Of a stretch of 64,000 nt of DNA, positions 25,314-33,980 are shown piece by piece. This stretch comes from Cognaticolwellia aestuarii (lineage in GTDB: Bacteria; Pseudomonadota; Gammaproteobacteria; Enterobacterales; Alteromonadaceae). Numbering within the stretch: the first letter of the stretch is position 1; every line of letters begins with the position of its first letter. The DNA lies in assembly GCF_002000025.1 (NCBI RefSeq), contig NZ_MUZV01000003.1, forward strand, positions 356,589-420,588, written 5' to 3'. The notes beneath the pieces are model-generated. The model made no database searches. It was given only the letters and a program-made list of their open reading frames with translations, and was not told the origin of the DNA. A program made the position numbers and the translations under genes.

Positions 25314-28300
25314 CTAGTATTTCGTCACTTTAATTTTATAAAACACGCTGTAAAGTACCGGTACCGCGATCATTGTTAAAATAGTAGCAAACGCGAGGCC
25401 GCCCATAATAGTGACCGACATGTCAGCAAAGAATGGGTCTAATATTAGTGGCATAACACCTAATATCGTGGTGATAGCCGCTAATGAAACCGGTCGTAAA
25501 CGACTCAAGCTTGCTTCAACAATAGCGATGTCTTTTTCTTTACCTTCAATGATTTGTAGGTCAATCTCTTCTAACAGCACAATGGCATTTTTAATTAACA
25601 TACCAAATAAGCTTAAGAAGCCGAGCAATGACATAAAACCAAACGGTAAATCAGCTAATAGCAAACCGGCTACTACACCTACAACAGCCATTGGTACAAT
25701 TAACCAGATAATAATCGGTTGTCTTGCGCGCCCAAACAATAGCACACTGATCAAAAACATCACTAAAAAGCCTAGTGGTAAGCCTTGTCCTAACGCGGCT
25801 TGTGCATCACGTGATGATTCATATTCACCGCCCCACTCTAGCTTGTAACCTTCAGGTAAGGTAATAGCTTCAATTTTTGCTTGTGTGCGATTAAAAGCTT
25901 CGCCGGTGGTTTCGCTGTAACCTGCTTCTGCCTTAACCGTTATGGTACGCACGCGATCACGGCGATTAATCAGTAACTCTTCACTGGTGTAATTCATTTT
26001 ACCGCTCACTTGCTTAAACGGTACGTATGTGCGTTGGCTACTACTCCACACTAAGCTATTTTGTAAACCTACTAGCTGATCAGGGTTGGTATTACTATTT
26101 CTGGCGATTATTGGATACAAGTAATCACCATCTTGCAACTGACCTATTTGCAAACCGTCAGTGTAAAACTTAATGGCTTGACTGAAATCGCTACGTGAAA
26201 CTCCGGCAATACCAGCGGCAATATCGTCATACTCAGGGGCTAAAACAATACCTTTGTCGCGCCAGTCGTCACGAATATCGCGAATTTTGCCATCAGCAAA
26301 ATATATCGCTTTAGCTTGCTCAGCCAGGTCACGTAAAATAGCGGGGTCTTCACCAGAAAAACGTGCTTGAATTTTAGCGCCCGCACCTGGGCCAAATTGC
26401 ATAATTTCGGCGTAAAAATTCACATTAGGGTTTGCTGCTCGCAATTTATTGGAGACTTCTTGCGCTAAACGCGGAATATCAGCCGCGTCATATGCGCGCA
26501 CTAAAAATAAACCATAACTTTCATTGGGTAGCTCGGGGCCAAACACTAAGGTAAAACGCTCTGAGCTTTCGCCGATAAAGGTGGCAGTAGATTCAATCCC
26601 TTCAGTGTCGAGGATCAGCTTTTCACCTGCTTTCATATGCTTTTCTGTTGCACGAATATCTGAGTCTTGTGCCCCCCAGTAATGAACAAAAAATACTGGT
26701 GTATTCGACGGTGGGAAAAAGCCTTGTTTAATAAAGCCAAAACTTGCATAAGCACCAATGGTAATAGCAACTAATATCGCCAAAGTTACACCGCGCCAAT
26801 GCAGTGCATTACGCAAAACCACTAAGTAAGCTTTATGAAATAAAGAGTGAGACGCTTCCTGACCTTCTTTATCGCCAACTTTATAAAAGTATTTACCCAG
26901 CAACGGCGTTAAGGTAACAGCCAGCACCCAACTGAGCATCAAAGAAATTAACACCACGGCAAACAATGAAAACAAGAACTCACCTGTTGCATCATCTGAC
27001 AGGCCAATACCTGAGAATGCAGCTATACCTATCACCGTTGCACCAAGTAAAGGCCACTGGGTTCTTTTGACAATAAAGCTGGCAGACTCCATTGCTGATT
27101 TGCCTTTTTCCATCCGCAGCATCATACCTTCAGCAACTACAATGGCATTATCAACTAGCATCCCCATAGCAATAACCATGGCGCCTAAAGAGATACGTTG
27201 CAATTGCAAATCATACAGCCACATGATCAGCACAGTACCTAATACGGTGATCAATAACGTACCGCCAACCACAACACCTGAGCGCCAGCCCATAAAAATA
27301 CACAGTGCTAGGGTTACAACAGCCACCGATGCTTCAAGGTTTAGAATAAAGCCATCAACCGATTCATCAACAATTTTCGCTTGGTTGTAAATAGAAGACA
27401 CTTCAATGCCGGCCGGCAACTTCGCTAGCACCTCTGCTAATTTAGTTTCTATGTGCTGACCAACATCAACAATATTGATATCATTTTGTGCAGACACCGC
27501 CAGTGTAATGGCTTGTTCACCATTAAAGCGTTTTAAACCACTGGGTATGGCTACCGGTTGAAGGCTTAATTTGGCAATATCTTTTATTTTAATTGAAGCA
27601 TTATTACCTGGCACAACAATCGATAAGTTTTCTATCTCTGCTATTTTATTGGTTGAGCTTTCAATCGGAATGCGAATTTGTTTATCGCCGACATACAATC
27701 TGCCACCGCTAAAAGGCTTTAAATTACTGGCCAGTACTTGCTGAATATCAGGAAACGACAAACCCAAACCTGCAATTTGATAACTGTCGATAGTGGCAAC
27801 TATTTCTTCTTCTAAAATCCCCCCCACTTTCACCTTAGCTACGCCATCAACGGTGAGAACTTCACGACGAATAATACGGGAAAACTCGCGCATTTGATCG
27901 GCGCTAAAATCAGGTGCTGACAACGCATAATAAATACCATAAACATCGCCAAAATCATCGATAACCACCGGTGCACTTGCCCCTAATGGTAAGTTCTGTT
28001 CAATATCACGCAGCCGCTTACGCAACTCATCCCAAATTTGTGGCAGTAATGGGCCATCAATGTGAGGTTGTATTTCCATGGTTATCCGAGAAAAACCCGG
28101 CTTACTGACTGATGTCAACGTATCTAATTGCCACATTTGCTGTAAGGCAATTTCAACTTGTTCAGTTACTTCTTTTTCAACTTTTTCTGCACTGGCGCCT
28201 GGGTAATAAGTAAAAATAACCGCTTGTTTGATGGTAAAAGCAGGGTCTTCCAAACGCCCTATTTTTCCCATCGCGACAATGCCACCAATAATAAAGCAGA

Positions 28301-28355
28301 TAGATAAAAGCCAAATATTAATTGGCTTAGTTAATGAAAAACGTGCGATATCCAT
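25314..28355 (-). CDS. RND efflux permease (HAE1/AcrB type)
   Basis: 1013 aa, close to the ~1020-1050 of AcrB-like pumps, with two repeats of six helices and two large periplasmic loops. Features include the N-terminal FSLTKPINIWLLS helix, MVIAMGMLVDNAIVVAEGMMLRME in TM4 (the D of LVDNAIVV is part of the proton relay), and a C-terminal SLFGMLIKNAIVLLEEID repeat. The LVDNAIVV pattern marks drug/organic efflux and not heavy-metal RNDs. It follows the adaptor gene with one base between stop and start, so they are coupled. Controlled most likely by the divergent TetR regulator; substrates unknown; it needs an outer-membrane TolC-type channel encoded elsewhere. Confidence 0.95.
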   Translation of the reverse strand: MDIARFSLTKPINIWLLSICFIIGGIVAMGKIGRLEDPAFTIKQAVIFTYYPGASAEKVEKEVTEQVEIALQQMWQLDTLTSVSKPGFSRITMEIQPHIDGPLLPQIWDELRKRLRDIEQNLPLGASAPVVIDDFGDVYGIYYALSAPDFSADQMREFSRIIRREVLTVDGVAKVKVGGILEEEIVATIDSYQIAGLGLSFPDIQQVLASNLKPFSGGRLYVGDKQIRIPIESSTNKIAEIENLSIVVPGNNASIKIKDIAKLSLQPVAIPSGLKRFNGEQAITLAVSAQNDINIVDVGQHIETKLAEVLAKLPAGIEVSSIYNQAKIVDESVDGFILNLEASVAVVTLALCIFMGWRSGVVVGGTLLITVLGTVLIMWLYDLQLQRISLGAMVIAMGMLVDNAIVVAEGMMLRMEKGKSAMESASFIVKRTQWPLLGATVIGIAAFSGIGLSDDATGEFLFSLFAVVLISLMLSWVLAVTLTPLLGKYFYKVGDKEGQEASHSLFHKAYLVVLRNALHWRGVTLAILVAITIGAYASFGFIKQGFFPPSNTPVFFVHYWGAQDSDIRATEKHMKAGEKLILDTEGIESTATFIGESSERFTLVFGPELPNESYGLFLVRAYDAADIPRLAQEVSNKLRAANPNVNFYAEIMQFGPGAGAKIQARFSGEDPAILRDLAEQAKAIYFADGKIRDIRDDWRDKGIVLAPEYDDIAAGIAGVSRSDFSQAIKFYTDGLQIGQLQDGDYLYPIIARNSNTNPDQLVGLQNSLVWSSSQRTYVPFKQVSGKMNYTSEELLINRRDRVRTITVKAEAGYSETTGEAFNRTQAKIEAITLPEGYKLEWGGEYESSRDAQAALGQGLPLGFLVMFLISVLLFGRARQPIIIWLIVPMAVVGVVAGLLLADLPFGFMSLLGFLSLFGMLIKNAIVLLEEIDLQIIEGKEKDIAIVEASLSRLRPVSLAAITTILGVMPLILDPFFADMSVTIMGGLAFATILTMIAVPVLYSVFYKIKVTKY

Positions 28356-28356
28356 C

Positions 28357-29403
28357 TTAATAAGTCGCCTTATATTCTCTAACAGTTAGTCCTTCACGCA
28401 TTTGTCCTACTGCAGCAGAAACCACTTTATCTCCGGCACTGAGCCCCGAAGAAATTAATGCAAAATCGCCCTGCAATTGAGAAACTTCTACCGAAACTTT
28501 CTCGATACTGTTTTGCGTACTATTAAAGCGCCAAACACTAAAGCCATCATCACGGCTGCCCACCAAGGAATTTAATGGAATAAGTAGTGCCTGGGCACTG
28601 TTATTATTATCTTTAATATTTACGATAGCTCTTGAGCCAGGATAAAATAAGTTGGTTACTTCTGAGTCTAGGGCAAACGTAACATCATAAGTTTGGGTAA
28701 CGGGATCAGGGGTTGTTTTATGTTCAACATAATGAATATCAAATACTTTGTCAGCTTGACCAATGATATGCGCCGTCGCTTTTACATTTCGATTACCCGC
28801 ATTGGCTGTCATGATTCGTTCAGGTACTTCAAAGCTAAAGTAAAGCTCTGATCTATCTTGTAAATTTGCTACGGTATCACCGGTTCGAATTAAACTGTTA
28901 TTTTCAATGTACCTTGCACCTACAACAGCGTCAAATGGGGCTCTGATAGTACAGTAACTTAAGTCTTGCTCGGCGTTTTCTAGTGCAATTTTGGTGATAG
29001 AAAATTGCGATTTAGCTTCATCATAGTCTCGCTGTGAAGCCACATTTTTTTCAAAAATCCCCTTAATGCGCTTTAAGTCTCGCAGAGCATCTTGATGGCG
29101 AATACGACTTTCTTCAACTTTACGTTGAAAAGGCGCAGGGTCAATTTTCGCTAACACTTGGCCTTTTTTTACCTCGCTGCCCTCAACAAGCCCCTCAAAA
29201 ATTAAGCGCCCTGAAACTTCAAATTTAAGATCTATACTTTTTACAGCAGATACTGTTGCAGGGAACTCATAATCATTAGCTAAATTAGTCATTTGTGCTG
29301 AGAACAACTGCACAACTACCGGCGATTTTTCTTTCACAACTTCCGTTGATTCAGAACAAGCCTGCAATAAAAAAACTACTGCGAGTATAAAAATTCGATT
29401 CAC
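28357..29403 (-). CDS. RND efflux periplasmic adaptor lipoprotein
   Basis: 348 aa. Signal peptide with lipobox LLQAC (Cys16), so it is anchored by lipid. The membrane-fusion-protein order is visible: a first lipoyl half (DLKFEVSGRLIFEGLVEGSEVKKGQVLAKIDP), an alpha-hairpin (about residues 95-140), a second lipoyl half (CTIRAPFDAVVGARYIENNSLIRTGD), then beta-barrel and membrane-proximal domains. It links the RND permease to an outer-membrane channel. Start GTG at 29403 with GGAG. First gene of the operon, 102 bases from the palindromic operator shared with tetR. Confidence 0.93.
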   Translation of the reverse strand: MNRIFILAVVFLLQACSESTEVVKEKSPVVVQLFSAQMTNLANDYEFPATVSAVKSIDLKFEVSGRLIFEGLVEGSEVKKGQVLAKIDPAPFQRKVEESRIRHQDALRDLKRIKGIFEKNVASQRDYDEAKSQFSITKIALENAEQDLSYCTIRAPFDAVVGARYIENNSLIRTGDTVANLQDRSELYFSFEVPERIMTANAGNRNVKATAHIIGQADKVFDIHYVEHKTTPDPVTQTYDVTFALDSEVTNLFYPGSRAIVNIKDNNNSAQALLIPLNSLVGSRDDGFSVWRFNSTQNSIEKVSVEVSQLQGDFALISSGLSAGDKVVSAAVGQMREGLTVREYKATY

Positions 29404-29505
29404 GTTAACTCCAATAAATTAAGAATAAAATAAACTTATCTCAGGCTTATTGAGCAAAAAGCAGCCACTTAGCCCGTAAACAAAAAAATAAAGCGCAACT
29501 ATAGC

Positions 29506-29540
29506 ACAGGTTTACACATTAACAACTATTGTAAACCTGT
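29506..29540. promoter_or_regulatory. Palindromic operator between RND operon and tetR-like gene
   Basis: Perfect 11-bp inverted repeat ACAGGTTTACA (29506-29516) / TGTAAACCTGT (29530-29540) with a 13-base centre, in the 196-base divergent region. Its position and symmetry suit a TetR-family dimer-of-dimers site repressing both directions. Confidence 0.75.
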
Positions 29541-29599
29541 TGTTTATTGTCATCGCTCACGTTAAAATAATATGATTAGCCTTACTAAGAGACGATACT

Positions 29600-30172
29600 T
29601 TGCAAAGCACTACCGATAAGATACTCGCCCTAGCGATGGAATGTTTTTTCCAACACGGATACGACACGACTAATATATCTATGGTAAGCCGTTATGCGGG
29701 TATTTCTCGTGTTACTATTCATAAACAGTTTAAATCTAAAGAAGTTTTATTTAGGGCTGTTGTTAAGCAGCACTTTAAACAACACAATATACAGCTTAAT
29801 AATTATAGTAGATCAGAAAGTGACTTTTGGCAGGAAACCTATGAGCTAATTATTCAACGCTGTGAAGGCTTATTTAATGATGTATCAAGTAGTCTAGTTC
29901 GGGCAAATTTATTGCATGCTGGCCACGCTTTTTGCAAAGACTTAATTGAGGCCGAAGAAACCGTAATTAAGCAAAGCATTCAAGCAAGAATTGAAAAGGA
30001 AGTAGCAGAAAACCGTTTAACATTGCAAAGAGTTGGCCTATCGGCAGAAACTTTAGCAGAAACGCTGCACTATGCGCCCTTTGGCATTACGGTGTCAGTG
30101 TCAAACCAAGATAATTTAGTGTTTGTGAAAAACCTTATGTCGGTTTTTAAAGCGTCAACGTTACCGCTATAG
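29600..30172 (+). CDS. TetR/AcrR family transcriptional regulator
   Basis: 190 aa. The N-terminal ~50 residues hold the TetR HTH (ILALAMECFFQHGYDTTNISMVSRYAGISRVTIHKQFKSKEVLF split over residues 8-51). The rest is a helical ligand-binding domain resembling the AcrR C-terminal group. Start is TTG at 29600; no in-frame ATG upstream fits, and the ribosome binding site is weak, consistent with low expression. It is divergent from the RND efflux operon and probably represses it through the adjacent palindrome, with the pump's substrate as inducer. That is the usual arrangement for this family but is inferred here. Confidence 0.88.
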   Translation: MQSTTDKILALAMECFFQHGYDTTNISMVSRYAGISRVTIHKQFKSKEVLFRAVVKQHFKQHNIQLNNYSRSESDFWQETYELIIQRCEGLFNDVSSSLVRANLLHAGHAFCKDLIEAEETVIKQSIQARIEKEVAENRLTLQRVGLSAETLAETLHYAPFGITVSVSNQDNLVFVKNLMSVFKASTLPL

Positions 30173-30357
30173 CGTAATCAATTGGCATTATCAATGTAAT
30201 GTATCGGGTCTTAGCGAAATATTTTCGTTCCGTGCAGATTGCTAAAGCTAACACCCAAAGCTTAACTTTATGAATACAATTCAATAACTTCAGAAATAAG
30301 TTCGTTTTTCACGTACTAATGCTCCACTCTGGTTTATGACAAAAAAACCAACAACAC

Positions 30358-31251
30358 TTAGTTATCACCATAATAAGCTTTTAAGTATGCGATAAAAGCA
30401 TTCACTTTTGCCGAGGTAAATTTACGTGATAACTTAACCGCATACAATCCGAAAGGCTCCGGTTTATAGTCAGTTAATATTTCGACTAACTGCCCTTTTT
30501 CAATGGCATCATTGACAATAAACATTGGCGACTGCAATACACCTAGCCCTTCAATAGCGGCGTCTTTTAGCGCATTACCATTATTGCACGTTAGGGTGCC
30601 GTCAATATCAATACTGTGTTGAACATCATCATGTGGGCTCTGCCAAACATATTTAGGGCTGACTAAGCTATAGCGCAAGCAATTATGGTTAATAAGCTCT
30701 TCAGGTGACTTTGGCTCTCCATGTTGTACTAAGTAGCTAGGCGCAGCACAAAAAATAGCAGAGACTTTCGTTATCGGCAACGCCACTAAGGTTGAGTCTT
30801 CCAAACGACCAATACGTATACCCACATCAATACCGTCGGCAACAAAGTTAGTACGGTGATCTTCCAATTGTAAATGCACGTTAAGTTCAGGATGAAGCTT
30901 CATAAACCCAGTTAGAATAGGGGTTAAAGAAGTAATACCAAAACTTAAAGGTGCTGAAATGCGTAAACTCCCCTTAAGGTGTTGACTGCCGGTCTGAATA
31001 CGCTCTTGTGCTTCATCTAATGACTGAAAGATATTCACAACATCTTGATAAAACTGCTGACCCGCTTGTGTAAGCTCAACTCGGCGTGTGGTCCGATTTA
31101 ATAACCTGACATCAAGCGCTGACTCTAAGCCAGATACCCGTCGACTCACGGCTGCTGTGCTAGTATTTAATAACTGCGCAGCTTGATTAAAACTTCCGGC
31201 GTCAACCACAGAAATAAAACTGCGAAGTGCGACTAAATCATATTGTTGCAT
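30358..31251 (-). CDS. LysR family transcriptional regulator
   Basis: 297 aa, standard length. Residues 1-60 carry the winged HTH (LVALRSFISVVDAGSFNQAAQLL, TSTAAVSRRVSGLES, LLNRTTRRVELT). The remaining ~210 residues form the type-2 periplasmic-binding-like effector domain (GSLRISAPLSFG, DGIDVGIRIGRLEDSTLVALPI). The RVELTQAG and RTTRRVELT motifs place it in the broad subgroup that includes CrgA/DsdC-like regulators with unknown effectors. It is divergent from pgi across ~317 bases, but no functional link to glycolysis is implied; its target may be itself. Confidence 0.93.
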   Translation of the reverse strand: MQQYDLVALRSFISVVDAGSFNQAAQLLNTSTAAVSRRVSGLESALDVRLLNRTTRRVELTQAGQQFYQDVVNIFQSLDEAQERIQTGSQHLKGSLRISAPLSFGITSLTPILTGFMKLHPELNVHLQLEDHRTNFVADGIDVGIRIGRLEDSTLVALPITKVSAIFCAAPSYLVQHGEPKSPEELINHNCLRYSLVSPKYVWQSPHDDVQHSIDIDGTLTCNNGNALKDAAIEGLGVLQSPMFIVNDAIEKGQLVEILTDYKPEPFGLYAVKLSRKFTSAKVNAFIAYLKAYYGDN

Positions 31252-31568
31252 ATTGAGAAACTATAATGGGGTTTATTACCTGTTTGTTACGCCAGTATAT
31301 ACTTAAATTAATAACTGCACGATATTATTAGTACACGAGACAATTAAAATAATCAGCTTTTATGTTATACGCTTAATCAAGTTCAGTGGTAGCATTCGAG
31401 TTAAAACAAAAGTTAACCAAGTGGTCAAGTAATAACTAATTAGCAGCTCAATAGATCGATAAAGTATTAGTATAACAACTGAATATAGTAATATTATGAA
31501 TGGATGTTACTCTCATATATCGCGCAAGAACGACACTATTGACCGACAAACACATTATTGGAGAAAAG

Positions 31569-33221
31569 ATGCAAGATAGAACTTCACTACCTAGTTGGGA
31601 AAAGCTAACTCAGCATGCTGCACAAATGAAACAACAGCATATGAGTGAGTTATTTAAACAAAATCCGGAGCGTTTTCAGCAGTTCTCTATTCAACTTGCC
31701 CCTTTTCTTGTCGATTATTCAAAAAATTTAATATCAACGTCAACCATGGATTTGCTTATTAATCTTGCCAAAGAGTGCGAGGTTGAAGCTTGGCGTGAAA
31801 AAATGTTCAGCGGCGAACGTATCAATAGCACCGAAGAGCGTGCTGTACTGCATACGGCACTGCGTAACCGCAGTAAAACGCCTATCATGCTCGACGGCAA
31901 AGACATCAACCTTGATGTCCAACTCGCCTTAGACAAAATGAAAGAGTTTAGTAATAAAATTCGTCAAGGTTTATGGAAAGGCTATTCTGGAAAACGCATT
32001 ACTGATGTTGTTAACATTGGTGTTGGTGGCTCAAACTTAGGTCCACAAATGGTAACCGAAGCATTAGACCAATACAGTGATAATAGTGTTAATGTGCATT
32101 ATGTTTCTAATGTTGACGGCACTCAAATAGCCAATGTGCTTAGGCCATTAAATCCAGAAAAAGTACTGTTTATTGTTTCCAGTAAAACCTTTACCACCAC
32201 TGAAACCATGACCAATGCTAAAACAGCAATGAAATGGTTAGTTGCTTCATCGTTTGACCAATCCGCCATTGCAAAACATTTTGTTGCTGTGTCATCAAAT
32301 AAAAAAAATGCCACTGAGTTTGGTATTGCACAAGAAAACATTTTTGATATGTGGGATTGGGTTGGTGGACGTTTCTCACTTTGGTCAGCTATTGGCTTAC
32401 CAATCGCGATTGATTTAGGCTTCGAACGCTTTATCGAACTACTCGAAGGTGCGCATGAAATTGACCAACATTTTTGCAATGCTCCATTAGCAGAAAATGC
32501 CCCGGTTATTTTGGCTTTATTAAGTGTTTGGAATTGCACTTTTCTTGGTGCGCAGTCTCAGGCCATATTACCTTATGATCAGTCATTGCATATGCTATCG
32601 GCCTATTTACAGCAAGCCGAAATGGAAAGTAACGGTAAATCAGTAACCTGGGATGGAAAGCCGATATCTTACCCAACGGTTCCCTCTATTTGGGGTGAAT
32701 TAGGCATTAATGGTCAACATGCTTTTTATCAATATTTACATCAAAGTAATAATATTGTACCGGCTGATTTTATTGGCTCTGTGGAAAGTGTAACGCCTGT
32801 ACAAGGTCACCACGAAACACTGATGGCAAACTTCTTCGCTCAAACACAAGCACTTATGCAGGGCGTTGACGAAACTCAAGTTAGAGATGATTTAAAGGCA
32901 AAAGGCAGAACGCCAGATTACATTGATAAAGTTGCCCCGCATAAAGTACATAAAGGTAACCGACCAACCAATTCTATTTTAATGAAACGCATATCACCGC
33001 GCTCATTAGGTAGTTTAATCGCCTTATATGAACATAAAATATTCGTTCAAGGCATTATTTTACAAATATGTTCATTTGATCAATGGGGTGTAGAGCTAGG
33101 CAAAGGTTTAGCCAATAATATTCAAGAAGAGTTATCTTCGGGTAATATTAGCGAGCAACATGACAGCTCAACAGCCGGCTTAATTAATTTTTATCAAAAA
33201 TACACCAAGCCATCCAAGTAA
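31569..33221 (+). CDS. pgi: Glucose-6-phosphate isomerase
   Basis: 550 aa from ATG at 31569, chosen because GGAG precedes it and the length matches the ~549 aa of E. coli Pgi; the open frame extends to 31500 without support. Signatures: VNIGVGGSNLGP (phosphate/substrate loop), FIVSSKTFTTTETMTNA, WDWVGGRFSLWSAIG (PROSITE signature 1), and the C-terminal GSLIALYEHKIFVQGIILQICSFDQWGVELGK split over residues ~480-510. It interconverts glucose-6-phosphate and fructose-6-phosphate in the cytoplasm. Monocistronic, with a long hairpin downstream. Confidence 0.98.
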   Translation: MQDRTSLPSWEKLTQHAAQMKQQHMSELFKQNPERFQQFSIQLAPFLVDYSKNLISTSTMDLLINLAKECEVEAWREKMFSGERINSTEERAVLHTALRNRSKTPIMLDGKDINLDVQLALDKMKEFSNKIRQGLWKGYSGKRITDVVNIGVGGSNLGPQMVTEALDQYSDNSVNVHYVSNVDGTQIANVLRPLNPEKVLFIVSSKTFTTTETMTNAKTAMKWLVASSFDQSAIAKHFVAVSSNKKNATEFGIAQENIFDMWDWVGGRFSLWSAIGLPIAIDLGFERFIELLEGAHEIDQHFCNAPLAENAPVILALLSVWNCTFLGAQSQAILPYDQSLHMLSAYLQQAEMESNGKSVTWDGKPISYPTVPSIWGELGINGQHAFYQYLHQSNNIVPADFIGSVESVTPVQGHHETLMANFFAQTQALMQGVDETQVRDDLKAKGRTPDYIDKVAPHKVHKGNRPTNSILMKRISPRSLGSLIALYEHKIFVQGIILQICSFDQWGVELGKGLANNIQEELSSGNISEQHDSSTAGLINFYQKYTKPSK

Positions 33222-33257
33222 AGCCTTATGATCTGAATGCCAACAGCAGAACAAGTA

Positions 33258-33300
33258 ATGAAAATAGCGTTTATCACCCTCGCTATTTTCATTTATAATT
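33258..33300 (+). terminator. Hairpin terminator after pgi
   Basis: ATGAAAATAGCG and CGCTATTTTCAT form a perfect 12-bp stem with an 11-base loop, followed by TTATAATTT. It lies 36 bases after the pgi stop; the T tract is weak. Confidence 0.65.
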
Positions 33301-33376
33301 TGGCAGTAATTTAGCCTTAACATTTGGCTTATGCATTTATGTCACGCTAGTAAATAATAAAAACAGATCAAATAAA

Positions 33377-33886
33377 ATGACCACATCATTAAAGTACCTC
33401 GCCCACTACTCACAAGACATACAACAACAAGTGCGTACGCTAATTGACGAAAATAAACTCAAAACTTATTTGCTTAGTCATTTTCCTAAGCCCCATCAAG
33501 TAACTTCTGACAAGGCATTACGACAATATTGCTTAGCGTATAAACAACAATATATAAAACAGTCTGCGCCGCTTAGCCAAGTTAAATACGATGATAAAAT
33601 TCATATTATTAACAACGCACTTGGCCTACACACCTATGTTTCTCGGGTACAAGGCAACAAGCTGAAAAGTAAAAACGAAATTAGAATTGGTAGCGTATTT
33701 AAGAAAGCGCCAGAAGCCTTATTGCAAATGATAGTGGTACATGAGCTAGCCCACATAAAAGAGAAACAGCACGATAAAGCTTTTTATAAATTGTGCGAGC
33801 ATATGTTGCCCAATTACCACCAACTTGAGCTAATGACCCGTATTTATCTCACCGAGATAGAAAGCAACGGCAACATCTACTCATAA
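33377..33886 (+). CDS. YgjP-like metallopeptidase domain protein
   Basis: 169 aa, cytoplasmic. The zinc-binding motif H-E-x-x-H is present as VHELAHI (residues 121-127) with a third ligand likely at His132 in KQHDKAFY, the HExxH...HxxxF pattern of YgjP/DUF45 WLM-type gluzincins. Lengths in this family are ~165-240 aa, so this is a short member with no obvious truncation. The substrate is unknown. ATG has only a weak ribosome binding site. A hairpin terminator follows. Confidence 0.85.
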   Translation: MTTSLKYLAHYSQDIQQQVRTLIDENKLKTYLLSHFPKPHQVTSDKALRQYCLAYKQQYIKQSAPLSQVKYDDKIHIINNALGLHTYVSRVQGNKLKSKNEIRIGSVFKKAPEALLQMIVVHELAHIKEKQHDKAFYKLCEHMLPNYHQLELMTRIYLTEIESNGNIYS

Positions 33887-33889
33887 GAA

Positions 33890-33935
33890 AACAGCACGCT
33901 TTAGGTTTAGCTATCCATGTAAACGTGCTGTTGTT
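33890..33935. terminator. Hairpin after the YgjP-like gene
   Basis: AACAGCACG and CGTGCTGTT (9 bp, perfect) are separated by 25 bases with further T/A pairing, followed by GTTAATG. It lies between the convergent YgjP-like gene and the propeller protein, so it may serve either strand. Confidence 0.55.
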
Positions 33936-33980
33936 AATGCTCAATCGTTACGCCCATGAGCAGACGTTAATTTTCATGCC

